NCBI GenBank assembly: GCA_041739345.1
Contig: JBGSNZ010000002.1
Span: 124,001-188,000, forward strand
Direction: 5' to 3'
Length of the DNA stretch: 64,000 nucleotides
From: DIGJ01 sp041739345
Lineage (GTDB): Bacteria; Bacillota; Clostridia; Lachnospirales; Lachnospiraceae
This document shows positions 16,886 to 26,114 of this stretch, one piece after another. Position 1 is the stretch's first letter. Each line of letters starts with the position of its first letter. The position numbers were made by a program, and so were the translations under genes. Below the pieces are notes generated by a model, which worked only from the letters and a program-made list of their open reading frames with translations, did no database searches and was not told the origin of the DNA.

Positions 16886-18172
16886 ATGAAAGAACAATTA
16901 AATGGAATGTATGAATCTTTACACATTAGTTGTGAAGTAAAAAACTACTGTGAAGATATCTTAAGTAACTTAGAAGAACGCTTTCGGGTAATTGATCAAG
17001 TAGCGGAATACAATCAACTAAAAGTAATTAAGGCAATGCAAGATAGAAGAGTGAGTGATATGCATTTTGCTGCAACGACGGGTTACGGCTACAATGATCT
17101 GGGAAGAGATACCTTGGAAGAGGTTTATGCTTCAGCTTTTCATGCGCAGGCAGCTTTAGTGCGTCCTCAGTTAACTTGTGGAACACATGCACTTACCATT
17201 GCACTATCCGGTAACTTACGACCAGGGGATGAATTGTTTTCTCCAGTAGGGAAGCCATATGATACTTTGGAAGGGGTAATCGGTATTAGGGAATCAAGAG
17301 GCTCTCTTGCAGAATACGGGATTACCTATGCGCAAGCAGATTTACTTTCCAATGGGGATTTTGATTATGACGCAATTCGAAATGGCATCAATGACCGTAC
17401 CAAAATGATAACGATTCAAAGATCCAAGGGCTATGCAACGAGACCTACGTTATCGGTAGCACGTATTGGTGAGTTGATAGCCTTTATCAAAGCAATCAAA
17501 CCTGATGTTATCTGTATGGTGGACAACTGTTATGGGGAATTCGTTGAAACATTAGAACCTACTGATGTTGGTGCTGACCTTTGTGTTGGCTCCCTTATTA
17601 AAAATCCAGGTGGCGGTTTGGCTCCAATTGGTGGTTATATTGTTGGCAAAACGGAATATGTTGAAAATGCTGCTTTTCGTTTAACATCTCCTGGACTTGG
17701 AAAAGAGGTAGGAGCATCTCTTGGTATAAATGGACAGTTATATCAAGGCTTTTTTATGGCGCCACAAGTTGTCTCTGGAGCTTTAAAAGGAGCTATTTTT
17801 GCAGCAAACGCCTATGAAAAACTCGGATTTCCTGTAATTCCAAATGGAAGTGAACCACGCTACGATATCATTCAGGCGGTTACACTCGGTTCGCCAGAAG
17901 CTATCATTGCATTTTGCAAAGGAATACAAGCAGCAGCACCCGTTGATAGTTTTGTCAACCCTGAACCTTGGGCAATGCCAGGATATCATTCGGATGTCAT
18001 AATGGCCGCAGGCACATTTATTCAAGGCTCTTCCATTGAGCTTAGTGCGGATGCACCAATTGAACCGCCTTATGCTGTATATTTTCAAGGTGGCTTAACT
18101 TGGTATCATGCAAAGTTTGGAATTCTCATGTCAATGCAAAAGCTTTTCGAAGAGGGTTTGATTCAATTATAG
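16886..18172 (+). CDS. Methionine gamma-lyase family (YnbB/aluminium-resistance type) PLP enzyme
   Basis: 428-residue fold-type I PLP protein. Family features seen: HFAATTGYGYNDLGRDTLE, then RPQLTCGTHAL, MVDNCYGEF, and the PLP-lysine segment GSLIKNPGGGLAPIGGYI. This is the group annotated as aluminium resistance protein or methionine gamma-lyase-like; the true substrate is not settled, though C-S lyase chemistry is expected. Start ATG 16886 follows GGAGAAAG; the upstream TTG at 16874 overlaps this site. The 100-base gap after miaA contains a short imperfect hairpin but no clear terminator. In many Clostridia this gene follows miaA, as here. Confidence 0.9.
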   Translation: MKEQLNGMYESLHISCEVKNYCEDILSNLEERFRVIDQVAEYNQLKVIKAMQDRRVSDMHFAATTGYGYNDLGRDTLEEVYASAFHAQAALVRPQLTCGTHALTIALSGNLRPGDELFSPVGKPYDTLEGVIGIRESRGSLAEYGITYAQADLLSNGDFDYDAIRNGINDRTKMITIQRSKGYATRPTLSVARIGELIAFIKAIKPDVICMVDNCYGEFVETLEPTDVGADLCVGSLIKNPGGGLAPIGGYIVGKTEYVENAAFRLTSPGLGKEVGASLGINGQLYQGFFMAPQVVSGALKGAIFAANAYEKLGFPVIPNGSEPRYDIIQAVTLGSPEAIIAFCKGIQAAAPVDSFVNPEPWAMPGYHSDVIMAAGTFIQGSSIELSADAPIEPPYAVYFQGGLTWYHAKFGILMSMQKLFEEGLIQL

Positions 18173-18197
18173 ATTTTAAATAAAATTTATGTTTGTT

Positions 18198-18244
18198 AAA
18201 GGACTTATTTGTCGGAAAATTCTGGTATACAAAAAAGTCCTTTT
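18198..18244 (+). terminator. Intrinsic terminator after the PLP enzyme gene
   Basis: AAAGGACTT (18198-18206) pairs with AAGTCCTTT (18235-18243), running into TTTT. It separates the repair operon from the radC-mre operon. An extended -10-like TGCTAAAAT (18246-18254) follows and may start the next operon, without a good -35 box. Confidence 0.65.
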
Positions 18245-18309
18245 GTGCTAAAATGTAGTGTGGAGTTTAACGGATAGTCGGTGTATTAAGGTACTATAAG
18301 GAGTACACC

Positions 18310-19008
18310 TTGCAAGAAAAACATATTAAAATAAAAGATTTGCCCGTTTTTGAGCGACCAGATGAAAAGCTTATAAAATATGGAGCAGATAAACTATCGG
18401 ATGCAGAATTACTAGCAATTATTATTCGGACAGGCTCTTTAAAAGAACGTTCCGTTGAAGTTGCGATGAAGGTATTAACGCTTCATCCACAAGCTTCTGG
18501 ACTTTTAGGGCTATTTCGACTTTCACTTCCTGAACTTACTAGGGTCAATGGAATCGGAACGGTCAAGGCACTCCAAATATTAGCTGTTGCAGAGCTTACA
18601 AAACGTATGGCAAAAGCATCCACTACCGATTCGTTATATTTTCAATCTCCTGAGTCAATCGCTGATTATTATATGCAAGACATGCGCAATTTAGAGGTTG
18701 AAAAAGTAATTCTTGTTTTATTGAATTCAAAAAGTAAGCTCATTAAAGAAATGGATATTTCTCTTGGAACGGTCAATAGCTCTTTGCTTTCTCCACGGGA
18801 AATTTTTATTGAAGCGCTCAAGTATAAAGCGGTTCATATTATTCTTGTTCATAACCACCCAAGCGGGGATCCTAGTCCAAGTAATGCAGATCTTTTAATT
18901 ACAAAAAGAATTGAAGAAGTAGGCATTTTACTTGGAATAAAACTTATGGATCATGTAATAATTGGTGATAATAAATATATTAGTTTAAAAAAGAAAGGAA
19001 TTTTGTAA
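18310..19008 (+). CDS. radC: RadC family JAMM-domain protein
   Basis: 232 residues. N-terminal helix-hairpin-helix region (residues about 40-95, with VNGIGTVKALQI) and a C-terminal MPN/JAMM domain. The zinc-binding motif is intact: His181-x-His-Pro-Ser-Gly-Asp (HNHPSGDPSPSNAD). Despite the name, a DNA-repair role has been withdrawn in other bacteria and the cellular function is unclear. The start is TTG at 18310, with AAGGAG 7 bases upstream. The TAA stop overlaps the mreB ATG (TAATG), so radC leads the cell-shape operon, the usual arrangement in Firmicutes. Confidence 0.96.
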   Translation: MQEKHIKIKDLPVFERPDEKLIKYGADKLSDAELLAIIIRTGSLKERSVEVAMKVLTLHPQASGLLGLFRLSLPELTRVNGIGTVKALQILAVAELTKRMAKASTTDSLYFQSPESIADYYMQDMRNLEVEKVILVLLNSKSKLIKEMDISLGTVNSSLLSPREIFIEALKYKAVHIILVHNHPSGDPSPSNADLLITKRIEEVGILLGIKLMDHVIIGDNKYISLKKKGIL

Positions 19009-20042
19009 TGTCAAAAAGAATATTTGGTATAGATTTAGGTACAAGTAAAATAAAAATATACAAAAAAGGAGAGGGGATTGTATTAGATCAAAGTAATGCA
19101 ATTGCCATTGCCAATAAGAACAACCTAATTGCCGTAGGCAATGAGGCAAATGAAATGTATGAAAAAGTTCCAATTAACATCAGTGTTTCGTATCCGGTAA
19201 AATTTGGAGTAATTGCAGAAATCGCTCATATGCAGATGTTATTGAATCACTTTTTAAATGATTTGATAGGGAAAAAGAATGGTATTGGATCTACTACAGA
19301 ATTTTTAATTGCAGTTCCAACTGACATTACAGAAGTAGAAAAAAAATCTTTCTATGATTTGATTTCAAATTCGAATGTAAAAAGCAAGTACATTGGCATG
19401 GTTGAAAAACCAATTGCAACTGCACTTGGAATGGGCCTTGATATTTATCATGCTCATGGCATTCTAACCGTTGATATCGGTGCTGAAACGACTGAAATTT
19501 CAATTCTTTCACTCGGAGGTATTGTGTTAAGTAAGCTAATTCCGATTGGTGGTAGAAAGATTGATGAGTCAATTAAATTATTAATCAAAAAACGCTACAA
19601 TTTAGTAATTGGAGATAAAACATCAGAGTACATCAAAATGAATCTAGTTTCTGCATTTCCGCAGGAAAAAGAGTCTATTTTTGTGTGTGGAAGGAACGTT
19701 GTAACCGGTCTTCCTTGCGAAATGGAAATCTTTTCGGAAGAAGTAAATGAAGTCGTAAACGAGCATTTAATTACAATTATAGAAGCAGTACGTGTTATAT
19801 TAGAGAGAACTCCGCCAGAAATTTCAGCAGATATTTATCGCTCTGGAATTTATCTTACTGGAGGTTCTGCAAAACTTCGTAATTTAGATCAATTGTTTAC
19901 ACGAGAAACTGCACTTAAAGTAAATATTGCAGATGATCCGGAAAATACGGTAGCCAATGGACTTGGTGAGCTTGTTGAGAATGCCGGCTCTAACAAACTA
20001 TCTGCTAATGTAATTAAAACATTTGATAAGAAAAGAAAATAG
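19008..20042 (+). CDS. mreB: Rod-shape actin homologue MreB
   Basis: Actin-like ATPase that forms membrane-bound filaments and directs lateral wall synthesis. Phosphate-1 loop FGIDLGTSKIKIY, PVKFGVIAEIAHMQMLLNHF, the phosphate-2 loop VDIGAETTEISILSLGG and the adenosine motif YLTGGSAKLRNL are visible. 344 residues, normal length. It differs from the common form (GTSKIKIYKKGEGIVLDQ rather than GTANTL-type), as in other Lachnospiraceae, so an Mbl-like paralogue elsewhere is possible. First of the mreB-mreC-mreD-PBP2 set; translated by overlap with radC. Confidence 0.95.
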   Translation: MSKRIFGIDLGTSKIKIYKKGEGIVLDQSNAIAIANKNNLIAVGNEANEMYEKVPINISVSYPVKFGVIAEIAHMQMLLNHFLNDLIGKKNGIGSTTEFLIAVPTDITEVEKKSFYDLISNSNVKSKYIGMVEKPIATALGMGLDIYHAHGILTVDIGAETTEISILSLGGIVLSKLIPIGGRKIDESIKLLIKKRYNLVIGDKTSEYIKMNLVSAFPQEKESIFVCGRNVVTGLPCEMEIFSEEVNEVVNEHLITIIEAVRVILERTPPEISADIYRSGIYLTGGSAKLRNLDQLFTRETALKVNIADDPENTVANGLGELVENAGSNKLSANVIKTFDKKRK

Positions 20043-20068
20043 CGAATTGGTTTGGAGGTTTGTCTTAC

Positions 20069-20935
20069 ATGAGACGAAGAACGAAAATGACCATAGAACC
20101 AAAGTATATTTTAGCAACGTTATCTTTGCTATGTTTGGTAGTTATTATAATATCCTTTCGTTATCCGGAAAAATTTTCGCCGATTAATGAAGGCGTAGGA
20201 AAAATAGTAACGCCTATGCAAAAGGGAATTAATTCATTTGGAACATGGCTCTATGGAAAAAAAGAAGTTTTTAATTCTGTGCAGAAACTAACTGCAGAGA
20301 ATAATGAATTAAAAGAACAACTAGATACTATGACATATGAAAATAAAATATTGCAACAAGAAAAATATGAATTGCAAAATCTTCGTAAACTGTTTGAACT
20401 TGATGAAAAATATGCGAGTTATCCGAAGGTAGCAGCTAGAGTTATAAGCCGAGACAGTAATAACTGGTACAATCAATTTACTATAGATAAAGGAACCGAT
20501 GAGGGGATCGCTGTGAACATGAATGTAATTGCGGATGGTGGTCTTGTAGGTATTGTAACTAAAACAGGTGACTCATGGGCAATCGTTCGTACTATTATTG
20601 ATGATAACACTAATGTTACTGCTATGTCATTAAAGACATCGGATGTATGTAATGTAAAAGGCAACTTGGAATTAATTGATTCTGGCATGATCGATATTGA
20701 GTTAGTTGACAAAGATGCAGATATCAAAGAAGGCGATGAAATTGTCACCTCCAGTACAAGTGACCGTTATTTACAAGGAATTTTAATTGGATATGTAAAT
20801 AATTTGGAAGTGGATTCTTCTAATATGACAAAATCAGGATATCTAACGCCAGCCGTATCCTTTGATTCTCTTGATACCGTATTGGTAATCACGGAATTAA
20901 AGAAAGAACTTCCGGCAGAAGCCGTCACTTATTAG
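20069..20935 (+). CDS. mreC: Rod-shape protein MreC
   Basis: Extracytoplasmic scaffold that activates the PBP2-RodA wall synthase. One membrane helix at about 13-33, a coiled coil at about 68-112 (VQKLTAENNELKEQLDTMTY and following), then the beta-rich MreC domain (VISRDSNNWYNQFTIDKGTD and onward). 288 residues. ATG 20069 is chosen: GGAGG (20054-20058) is 10 bases before it, but only 1 base before the in-frame TTG at 20060. mreD follows after 12 bases. Confidence 0.95.
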   Translation: MRRRTKMTIEPKYILATLSLLCLVVIIISFRYPEKFSPINEGVGKIVTPMQKGINSFGTWLYGKKEVFNSVQKLTAENNELKEQLDTMTYENKILQQEKYELQNLRKLFELDEKYASYPKVAARVISRDSNNWYNQFTIDKGTDEGIAVNMNVIADGGLVGIVTKTGDSWAIVRTIIDDNTNVTAMSLKTSDVCNVKGNLELIDSGMIDIELVDKDADIKEGDEIVTSSTSDRYLQGILIGYVNNLEVDSSNMTKSGYLTPAVSFDSLDTVLVITELKKELPAEAVTY

Positions 20936-20947
20936 AAAGGCATTTGA

Positions 20948-21454
20948 ATGAAACGCATTGTTAGTACATTACTTGTAATATTAATATGCTTTATTTTACA
21001 AACAACGGTATTTCAATCCTTGTCATTAGCTGATGTAGCACCAAATCTACTTTTAATTGTTACCGTTGCTTATGGTTACATGGGCGGAGAAAAAGAAGGA
21101 ATCTGGGTGGGTCTCATTTGTGGTCTGCTAATTGATTTGTTTTTTGGTTCCGTAATTGGTTTGTATGCTTTGATTTTAATGGGAATTGGATTTTTAAATG
21201 GACTACTAAATAAAATATATTATACCGATGATTTAATTATACCTTTGGTTATCATCAGCATTAGCGATTTGCTCTATAATTTTTGTTATTATATTGTAGA
21301 GTTTTTATTACGTGGAAGGTTAAACTTTTTCTTTTATTTAAGAAGAATTATATTACCAGAAGTAGTTTATACTGTTTTAATTTCAGTAATTCTCTATAGA
21401 TTATTACATACATTAAATAAATATCTTTGTTTTGCAGATAAAAGGGAGGCTTAA
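20948..21454 (+). CDS. mreD: Rod-shape protein MreD
   Basis: Small integral membrane protein of the elongation complex. 168 residues with five to six hydrophobic segments and the PNLLLIVTVAYGYMGGEKEG-type loop characteristic of MreD; GLICGLLIDLFFGSVIGLYA follows. Position between mreC and PBP2 confirms the call. RBS AAAGG; the stop is 5 bases before the PBP2 start, whose ribosome binding site AGGGAGG lies within the last mreD codons. Confidence 0.93.
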   Translation: MKRIVSTLLVILICFILQTTVFQSLSLADVAPNLLLIVTVAYGYMGGEKEGIWVGLICGLLIDLFFGSVIGLYALILMGIGFLNGLLNKIYYTDDLIIPLVIISISDLLYNFCYYIVEFLLRGRLNFFFYLRRIILPEVVYTVLISVILYRLLHTLNKYLCFADKREA

Positions 21455-21459
21455 AAAAT

Positions 21460-24306
21460 ATGCTAGATACGATATGGAATGAAATAAAAGGCATATTTAA
21501 GTCACGTTTATTCCCTATGTCCATTATTTTTTTCATATTACTGTTTGCTTTAATAAATCGAATTTTTACAATGCAGATTATTTATGGAGAAGAATATGTG
21601 AAAAAAGCGTCTGTTACCGGTGAAAGAGACCGAGACTTAAAAAGTACGCGTGGTAATATTTATGATAGAAATGGTGTTTTGCTTGCCTATGATGAATTAT
21701 CGTATTCCGTAAATATTGAAGATATCGGTTCTTTTTCTTCCAGTGAAGAGAAAAATGCGATGATTTTTTATTTGATATCCACAATTGAAGAAAACGGCGG
21801 AACCATAGTAACGAAATTTCCTATTGTAATGGATGAAAACGGCGAACTGAAATTCACTATAGATGGAAATACTTTGATGCGGTTTAAAAAGGATATTTAT
21901 GCGCTTAATTCGACTGAAAAGTTGAGTGATGAACAAATTTCTGTTACGGCCAAAGAAATGTTTGATTATATACGTTCATCAACGGATTCATCAAGTCCAA
22001 AGTTTTTGATTTCTGAAAATTATAGTGAGGAAGAAGCACTAAAAATCATGTCCGTTCGCTATGAACTTTATTTGAATCGTTATCAAAAATATGTTCAAAG
22101 TACAATTGCTACCAATATCAATCAAAAGACGGTGGCTGCAATTAAAGAAGCAAGTGCCGATCTTCCAGGTGTTGAAGTTATTCAAGAAACCCATCGTGTC
22201 TATAATGATAGTGAATATTTTGCACACATTTTAGGATATACTGGTACGATTACAACAGAAGAATACGATCAGTTAAGTGAAGAACAACAAGTTAATTATA
22301 CGAATACGGACCAGATAGGAAAAACTGGTTTAGAAAAAGAGTATGAGGATTATCTTCACGGTGAAAAGGGAAGCGAAAAACTAGTTATCAACGAAAATTA
22401 TCGTGTAGTTGATATAAAAGATCGCGTAGAACCAGTTGCAGGTAATGATTTATATCTGACAATTGATGCGAAGTATCAAAAGAAATATTATGATTTTCTT
22501 GAAAAGAAACTGGCAGGTATTTTACTTTCAAAAATCACAAATAGCATGAGCTATGGATCAAAAGGAACCTCCAGTGACGATATTTTAATTCCTATCTATG
22601 AAGTATACAATGCATTAATTCAAAATAATGTAATTGATATTACGAGATTGAACACAGATGATGTAACGAATACCGAGAAAAAGGTTTATCAAAAATACAG
22701 TGGGAAACAAAAAGATGTTTTTAATAATCTGGATGGTATTATGGATGTGGAAAGTACTACATCAAATAAAGACTCGGGAAAGTACATGGAAGAGTATTTA
22801 CAGTACGTATATTCGTTTTTAGTCGACCAAGGTGTTTTAGTTTCTGATTCTATTGATAAAGACTCTGAAATATATAAAAATTACGTAGATAACAAGGCAA
22901 GTTTAAGCGAGTTTCTACAGTATGCTTTATCCAATAATTGGATAGACTTAAATAAATTAGACATAGGAAATGAGTTTTTTAGTACAAAGGAACTTTACAA
23001 AGAACTACTTTCTTATACGAAAGATGCACTTGCTACAGACAAAACCTTTAATAAAATGATATATAAAACCCTTATATTTAATCATACTTTATCAGGAAAA
23101 GAAATTTGTCTTTTATTATTTGATCAAGGTGTGTTAGAATATGATGAAAGTGATATTGAAAAGTTAAATAATGGAAATATATCTTCTTATGATTTTATCT
23201 GTGATAAGATCCGGAAACTGGAAATAACACCTGGACAGTTAGCGCTAGAACCTTGTTCTGGGTCCATTGTTGTTACCGATGTAAATACAGGTGGTGTATT
23301 GGCACTTGTTTCTTATCCAAGCTATGATAACAACAAATTGGCCAACCATATAGAGACCAAATATTATTCCAATTTACAACAAAATCTGGCCTCACCTATG
23401 ATGAACCGTCCTTTACAGCAAAAAACTGCGCCTGGGTCAACCTTTAAAATGGTAACCTCTGTAGCTTCATTAGAAGAGGGTGTTGTTGGTCAAAGAGAGA
23501 AAATATATGATAAAGGTACTTTTGAAAGGATTCCGCAAGGTCCTAAATGTTGGAGTGCTTCGTCCCATGGAGAGATTGATATAACGGATGCTATCCAAGT
23601 ATCTTGTAACTACTTTTTCTATGAAATGGGTTGGCGTCTTGGACAAACTGGAGATTCTTATAATAGTAACAAAGGATTAAAAACACTCAAAAAATACGCT
23701 ACAATGTTTGGGCTAGATGCAAAATCTGGAATCGAACTATATGAGTATGATCCCCATATATCAGATAATGATTCAATACGTTCTTCCATTGGACAAGGAA
23801 CAAACAGTTTTACTCCAGCACAGATAAACCGTTATATTACGACAATTGCAAACAAAGGAACTTGTTATAATTTAACTGTTATTGATAAAGTAAAAGATTT
23901 AGAGGGGAATGTATTACTGGATAATAAAGCGACTGTATTCAATAAAGTCAATATAAGCGATTCCACCTGGTCATTAGTACAAGAAGGAATGTATAAAGTT
24001 TTAAATGGCCCTCGAAGCTCTATTGCTCCACTATTTAAGAATTTAGGGAAAACAATAGCCGGAAAGACTGGTACCGCCCAAGAAAGTAAATCTCAGCCAA
24101 ACCATGCGCTTTTTGTATCGTTTGCTCCATATGAAGACCCTGAGATTTCGGTTGTTGTTGTTATTCCAAATGGCTATACTTCCGGAAATGCGGCGGAAGT
24201 AGCAAAAAAGATTTATAAAGATTATTTCAAATTATCGGATGCGAAAGTGGAAAATGCAAATGAAGCAGACGAACCCGAATTAGATTTACATTCAGTAACC
24301 GACTAA
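21460..24306 (+). CDS. mrdA: Penicillin-binding protein 2 (elongation transpeptidase) with large insertion
   Basis: Class B PBP that cross-links peptidoglycan in lateral wall growth with RodA. Membrane anchor at about 20-40, dimerisation domain with RGNIYDRNGVLLAYDELSYS (about 65-85), and the transpeptidase domain: Ser660-Thr-Phe-Lys (APGSTFKM), Ser715-Cys-Asn717, and Lys869-Thr-Gly (GKTGTAQ). At 948 residues it is clearly longer than the common 600-750. The extra sequence lies between the dimerisation part (ends near LTIDAKYQ, about 335) and the transpeptidase start (LALEPCSGSIVVTDVNTGG, about 595), about 260 residues, helical and charged. The acidic C-terminus ends near ADEPELDLHSV. RBS AGGGAGG. 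Confidence 0.95.
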   Translation: MLDTIWNEIKGIFKSRLFPMSIIFFILLFALINRIFTMQIIYGEEYVKKASVTGERDRDLKSTRGNIYDRNGVLLAYDELSYSVNIEDIGSFSSSEEKNAMIFYLISTIEENGGTIVTKFPIVMDENGELKFTIDGNTLMRFKKDIYALNSTEKLSDEQISVTAKEMFDYIRSSTDSSSPKFLISENYSEEEALKIMSVRYELYLNRYQKYVQSTIATNINQKTVAAIKEASADLPGVEVIQETHRVYNDSEYFAHILGYTGTITTEEYDQLSEEQQVNYTNTDQIGKTGLEKEYEDYLHGEKGSEKLVINENYRVVDIKDRVEPVAGNDLYLTIDAKYQKKYYDFLEKKLAGILLSKITNSMSYGSKGTSSDDILIPIYEVYNALIQNNVIDITRLNTDDVTNTEKKVYQKYSGKQKDVFNNLDGIMDVESTTSNKDSGKYMEEYLQYVYSFLVDQGVLVSDSIDKDSEIYKNYVDNKASLSEFLQYALSNNWIDLNKLDIGNEFFSTKELYKELLSYTKDALATDKTFNKMIYKTLIFNHTLSGKEICLLLFDQGVLEYDESDIEKLNNGNISSYDFICDKIRKLEITPGQLALEPCSGSIVVTDVNTGGVLALVSYPSYDNNKLANHIETKYYSNLQQNLASPMMNRPLQQKTAPGSTFKMVTSVASLEEGVVGQREKIYDKGTFERIPQGPKCWSASSHGEIDITDAIQVSCNYFFYEMGWRLGQTGDSYNSNKGLKTLKKYATMFGLDAKSGIELYEYDPHISDNDSIRSSIGQGTNSFTPAQINRYITTIANKGTCYNLTVIDKVKDLEGNVLLDNKATVFNKVNISDSTWSLVQEGMYKVLNGPRSSIAPLFKNLGKTIAGKTGTAQESKSQPNHALFVSFAPYEDPEISVVVVIPNGYTSGNAAEVAKKIYKDYFKLSDAKVENANEADEPELDLHSVTD

Positions 24307-24315
24307 GGAGGTAGC

Positions 24316-24984
24316 ATGAATAATTCAGTTATGATTAAGGGGACAAAATCAGGAATTATAGTAGTATTAGATAGTTCTTTAGACTTTGGATCCCTAAAAG
24401 AAGCAGTGGCAGAAAAATTTAGTTCATCATCAGACTTTCTTGGAAATGCCACCATGGCTATTAGTTTTGAAGGCCGTAATTTAACAAATGAGGAACAACG
24501 AGAAATTTTGGATATCATCAATGAAAATTCAAAATTGAATGTTGTCTGTATTGTAGAGACCAATCCAAAAACAGAAGAGCTTTTTCAAAAATCATTGCAG
24601 GAAAAGTTACTTGAAATCAATTCCAATACCGGACAGTTCTATAAAGGCAATTTACGCTCCGGACAGGTTTTAGAAGTTGAAACCAGTATCATTGTAATTG
24701 GTGATGTAAAACCAGGTGCAAAGGTAGTATCAAAGGGAAACATTATTGTACTTGGTTCATTAAGAGGAAATGCCTTTGCCGGAGCATCCGGCAATGAAAA
24801 TGCCTTTGTTTTAGCATTGGACATGTATCCAGTGCAGATTCGTATTGCTGATATCATAGCAAGATCACCCGACGAACCACAAAAAAGTCGGCAAAAAGAA
24901 ACAAAGGTAGCATATATAGAAGATGGTAATATATATATTGAGCCATTTACAAAAGATGTCATGGATGACATTCACTTTATTTAA
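24316..24984 (+). CDS. minC: Septum site-determining protein MinC
   Basis: FtsZ assembly inhibitor that keeps the division site at mid-cell. N-terminal domain 1-100 (VMIKGTKSGIIVVLDSSLDF), linker, and C-terminal beta-helix 105-205 with the RSGQ motif (NLRSGQVLEVETSIIVIGDV) and PGAKVVSKGNIIVLGSLRG, which binds MinD. 222 residues, normal. AAGGAGG stands 5 bases before the ATG and overlaps the PBP2 stop. minC-minD-minE follow in order. Confidence 0.96.
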   Translation: MNNSVMIKGTKSGIIVVLDSSLDFGSLKEAVAEKFSSSSDFLGNATMAISFEGRNLTNEEQREILDIINENSKLNVVCIVETNPKTEELFQKSLQEKLLEINSNTGQFYKGNLRSGQVLEVETSIIVIGDVKPGAKVVSKGNIIVLGSLRGNAFAGASGNENAFVLALDMYPVQIRIADIIARSPDEPQKSRQKETKVAYIEDGNIYIEPFTKDVMDDIHFI

Positions 24985-25020
24985 AATTTTGAAAAGAGAG
25001 ATCGGAGGAAATTTAATAAT

Positions 25021-25812
25021 ATGGGAGAAGTAATCGTAATTACATCCGGCAAGGGTGGTGTTGGTAAAACAACTACAACTGCCAACGTGGGTACAGGGTT
25101 AGCAAAACTGAATAAAAAAGTAGTACTTATTGATACAGATATAGGTCTAAGAAACCTTGATGTAGTCTTAGGCTTAGAAAATCGAATCGTTTACAATTTA
25201 GTAGACGTCGTTGAGGGGAATTGTCGAATCAAACAAGCACTCATTAAAGATAAACGTTACCCAAATCTTTATTTATTACCATCTGCACAAACGAGAGATA
25301 AATCAAGTGTAACACCAGAACAAATGAAGAAACTCGCAAATGAGTTGCGAGACGAATTTGATTACATATTAATGGATTGTCCAGCAGGTATTGAGCAAGG
25401 ATTTAAAAATGCAATCGCTGGAGCAGATAGTGCATTAGTTGTTACAACACCAGAAGTTTCTGCAGTTCGTGACGCAGATCGTATTATTGGGCTGTTAGAA
25501 GCAAATGAAATGAAAAAGACACACTTAATCGTTAACCGTTTAAGAACTGATATGGTAAAACGTGGTGATATGATGTCGGCAGCTGATGTTGTTGAAATTT
25601 TGGCCGTTGAATTAATCGGTATTGTACCAGATGATGAAAATATTGTAGTATCAACAAACCAGGGTGAACCTTTAGTTGGAAATGACACTTTAGCAGGACA
25701 AGCTTACATGAATATCTGTCATCGTTTAATTGGGGAAGAAGTTCCATACCTTGATTTAAACAACAAAGGCGGATTCATGACGAAGTTAACCAATCTATTC
25801 AAAAAAAACTAA
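25021..25812 (+). CDS. minD: Septum site-determining ATPase MinD
   Basis: Deviant-Walker ATPase that binds the membrane in its ATP form and carries MinC. Motif SGKGGVGKTTTTANVG at residues 9-24, then IDTDIGLRNLDVVLGLENRI, MDCPAGIEQGF, and VVTTPEVSAVRDADR. The C-terminal amphipathic membrane-targeting helix is visible (FMTKLTNLFKKN). 263 residues, typical. GGAGG lies 12 bases ahead, a slightly long spacing. Confidence 0.98.
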   Translation: MGEVIVITSGKGGVGKTTTTANVGTGLAKLNKKVVLIDTDIGLRNLDVVLGLENRIVYNLVDVVEGNCRIKQALIKDKRYPNLYLLPSAQTRDKSSVTPEQMKKLANELRDEFDYILMDCPAGIEQGFKNAIAGADSALVVTTPEVSAVRDADRIIGLLEANEMKKTHLIVNRLRTDMVKRGDMMSAADVVEILAVELIGIVPDDENIVVSTNQGEPLVGNDTLAGQAYMNICHRLIGEEVPYLDLNNKGGFMTKLTNLFKKN

Positions 25813-25827
25813 AGGAGGGGAAACACA

Positions 25828-26103
25828 ATGGTTTTTGCTGATTTCTTTAAGAAAAAATCCTCTGGCACTGTTGCAAAGGATAGATTAAAGTTAGTTTTGG
25901 TTTCTGATCGAGCAAATTGTTCGCCAGAAATAATGGAACAGATAAAAAATGATATTATCAATGTGATTTCCAAATATGTTGAGATAGATGTAGAAGGTTT
26001 GGATATTAAAATTACGCAAACCGAGTCCGAAGGCAATAATGGATCCGTTCCAGCACTCTATGCAAATATCCCAATTAAGGACTTAAGAAATCCAAAAGGA
26101 TAA
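25828..26103 (+). CDS. minE: Cell division topological specificity factor MinE
   Basis: Stimulates MinD ATPase and drives Min oscillation, giving division at mid-cell. 91 residues: N-terminal amphipathic/anti-MinCD helix (MVFADFFKKKSSGTVAKDRL), LVSDRANCSPEIMEQIKNDI, then the dimer part with VDVE-like EIDVEGLDIKITQTE. AAAGGAGGGG precedes the ATG. MinE rather than DivIVA-MinJ is the topology factor for Min here; DivIVA is also present at 33423, probably in another role. Confidence 0.96.
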   Translation: MVFADFFKKKSSGTVAKDRLKLVLVSDRANCSPEIMEQIKNDIINVISKYVEIDVEGLDIKITQTESEGNNGSVPALYANIPIKDLRNPKG

Positions 26104-26114
26104 GGAAGAGTTAA

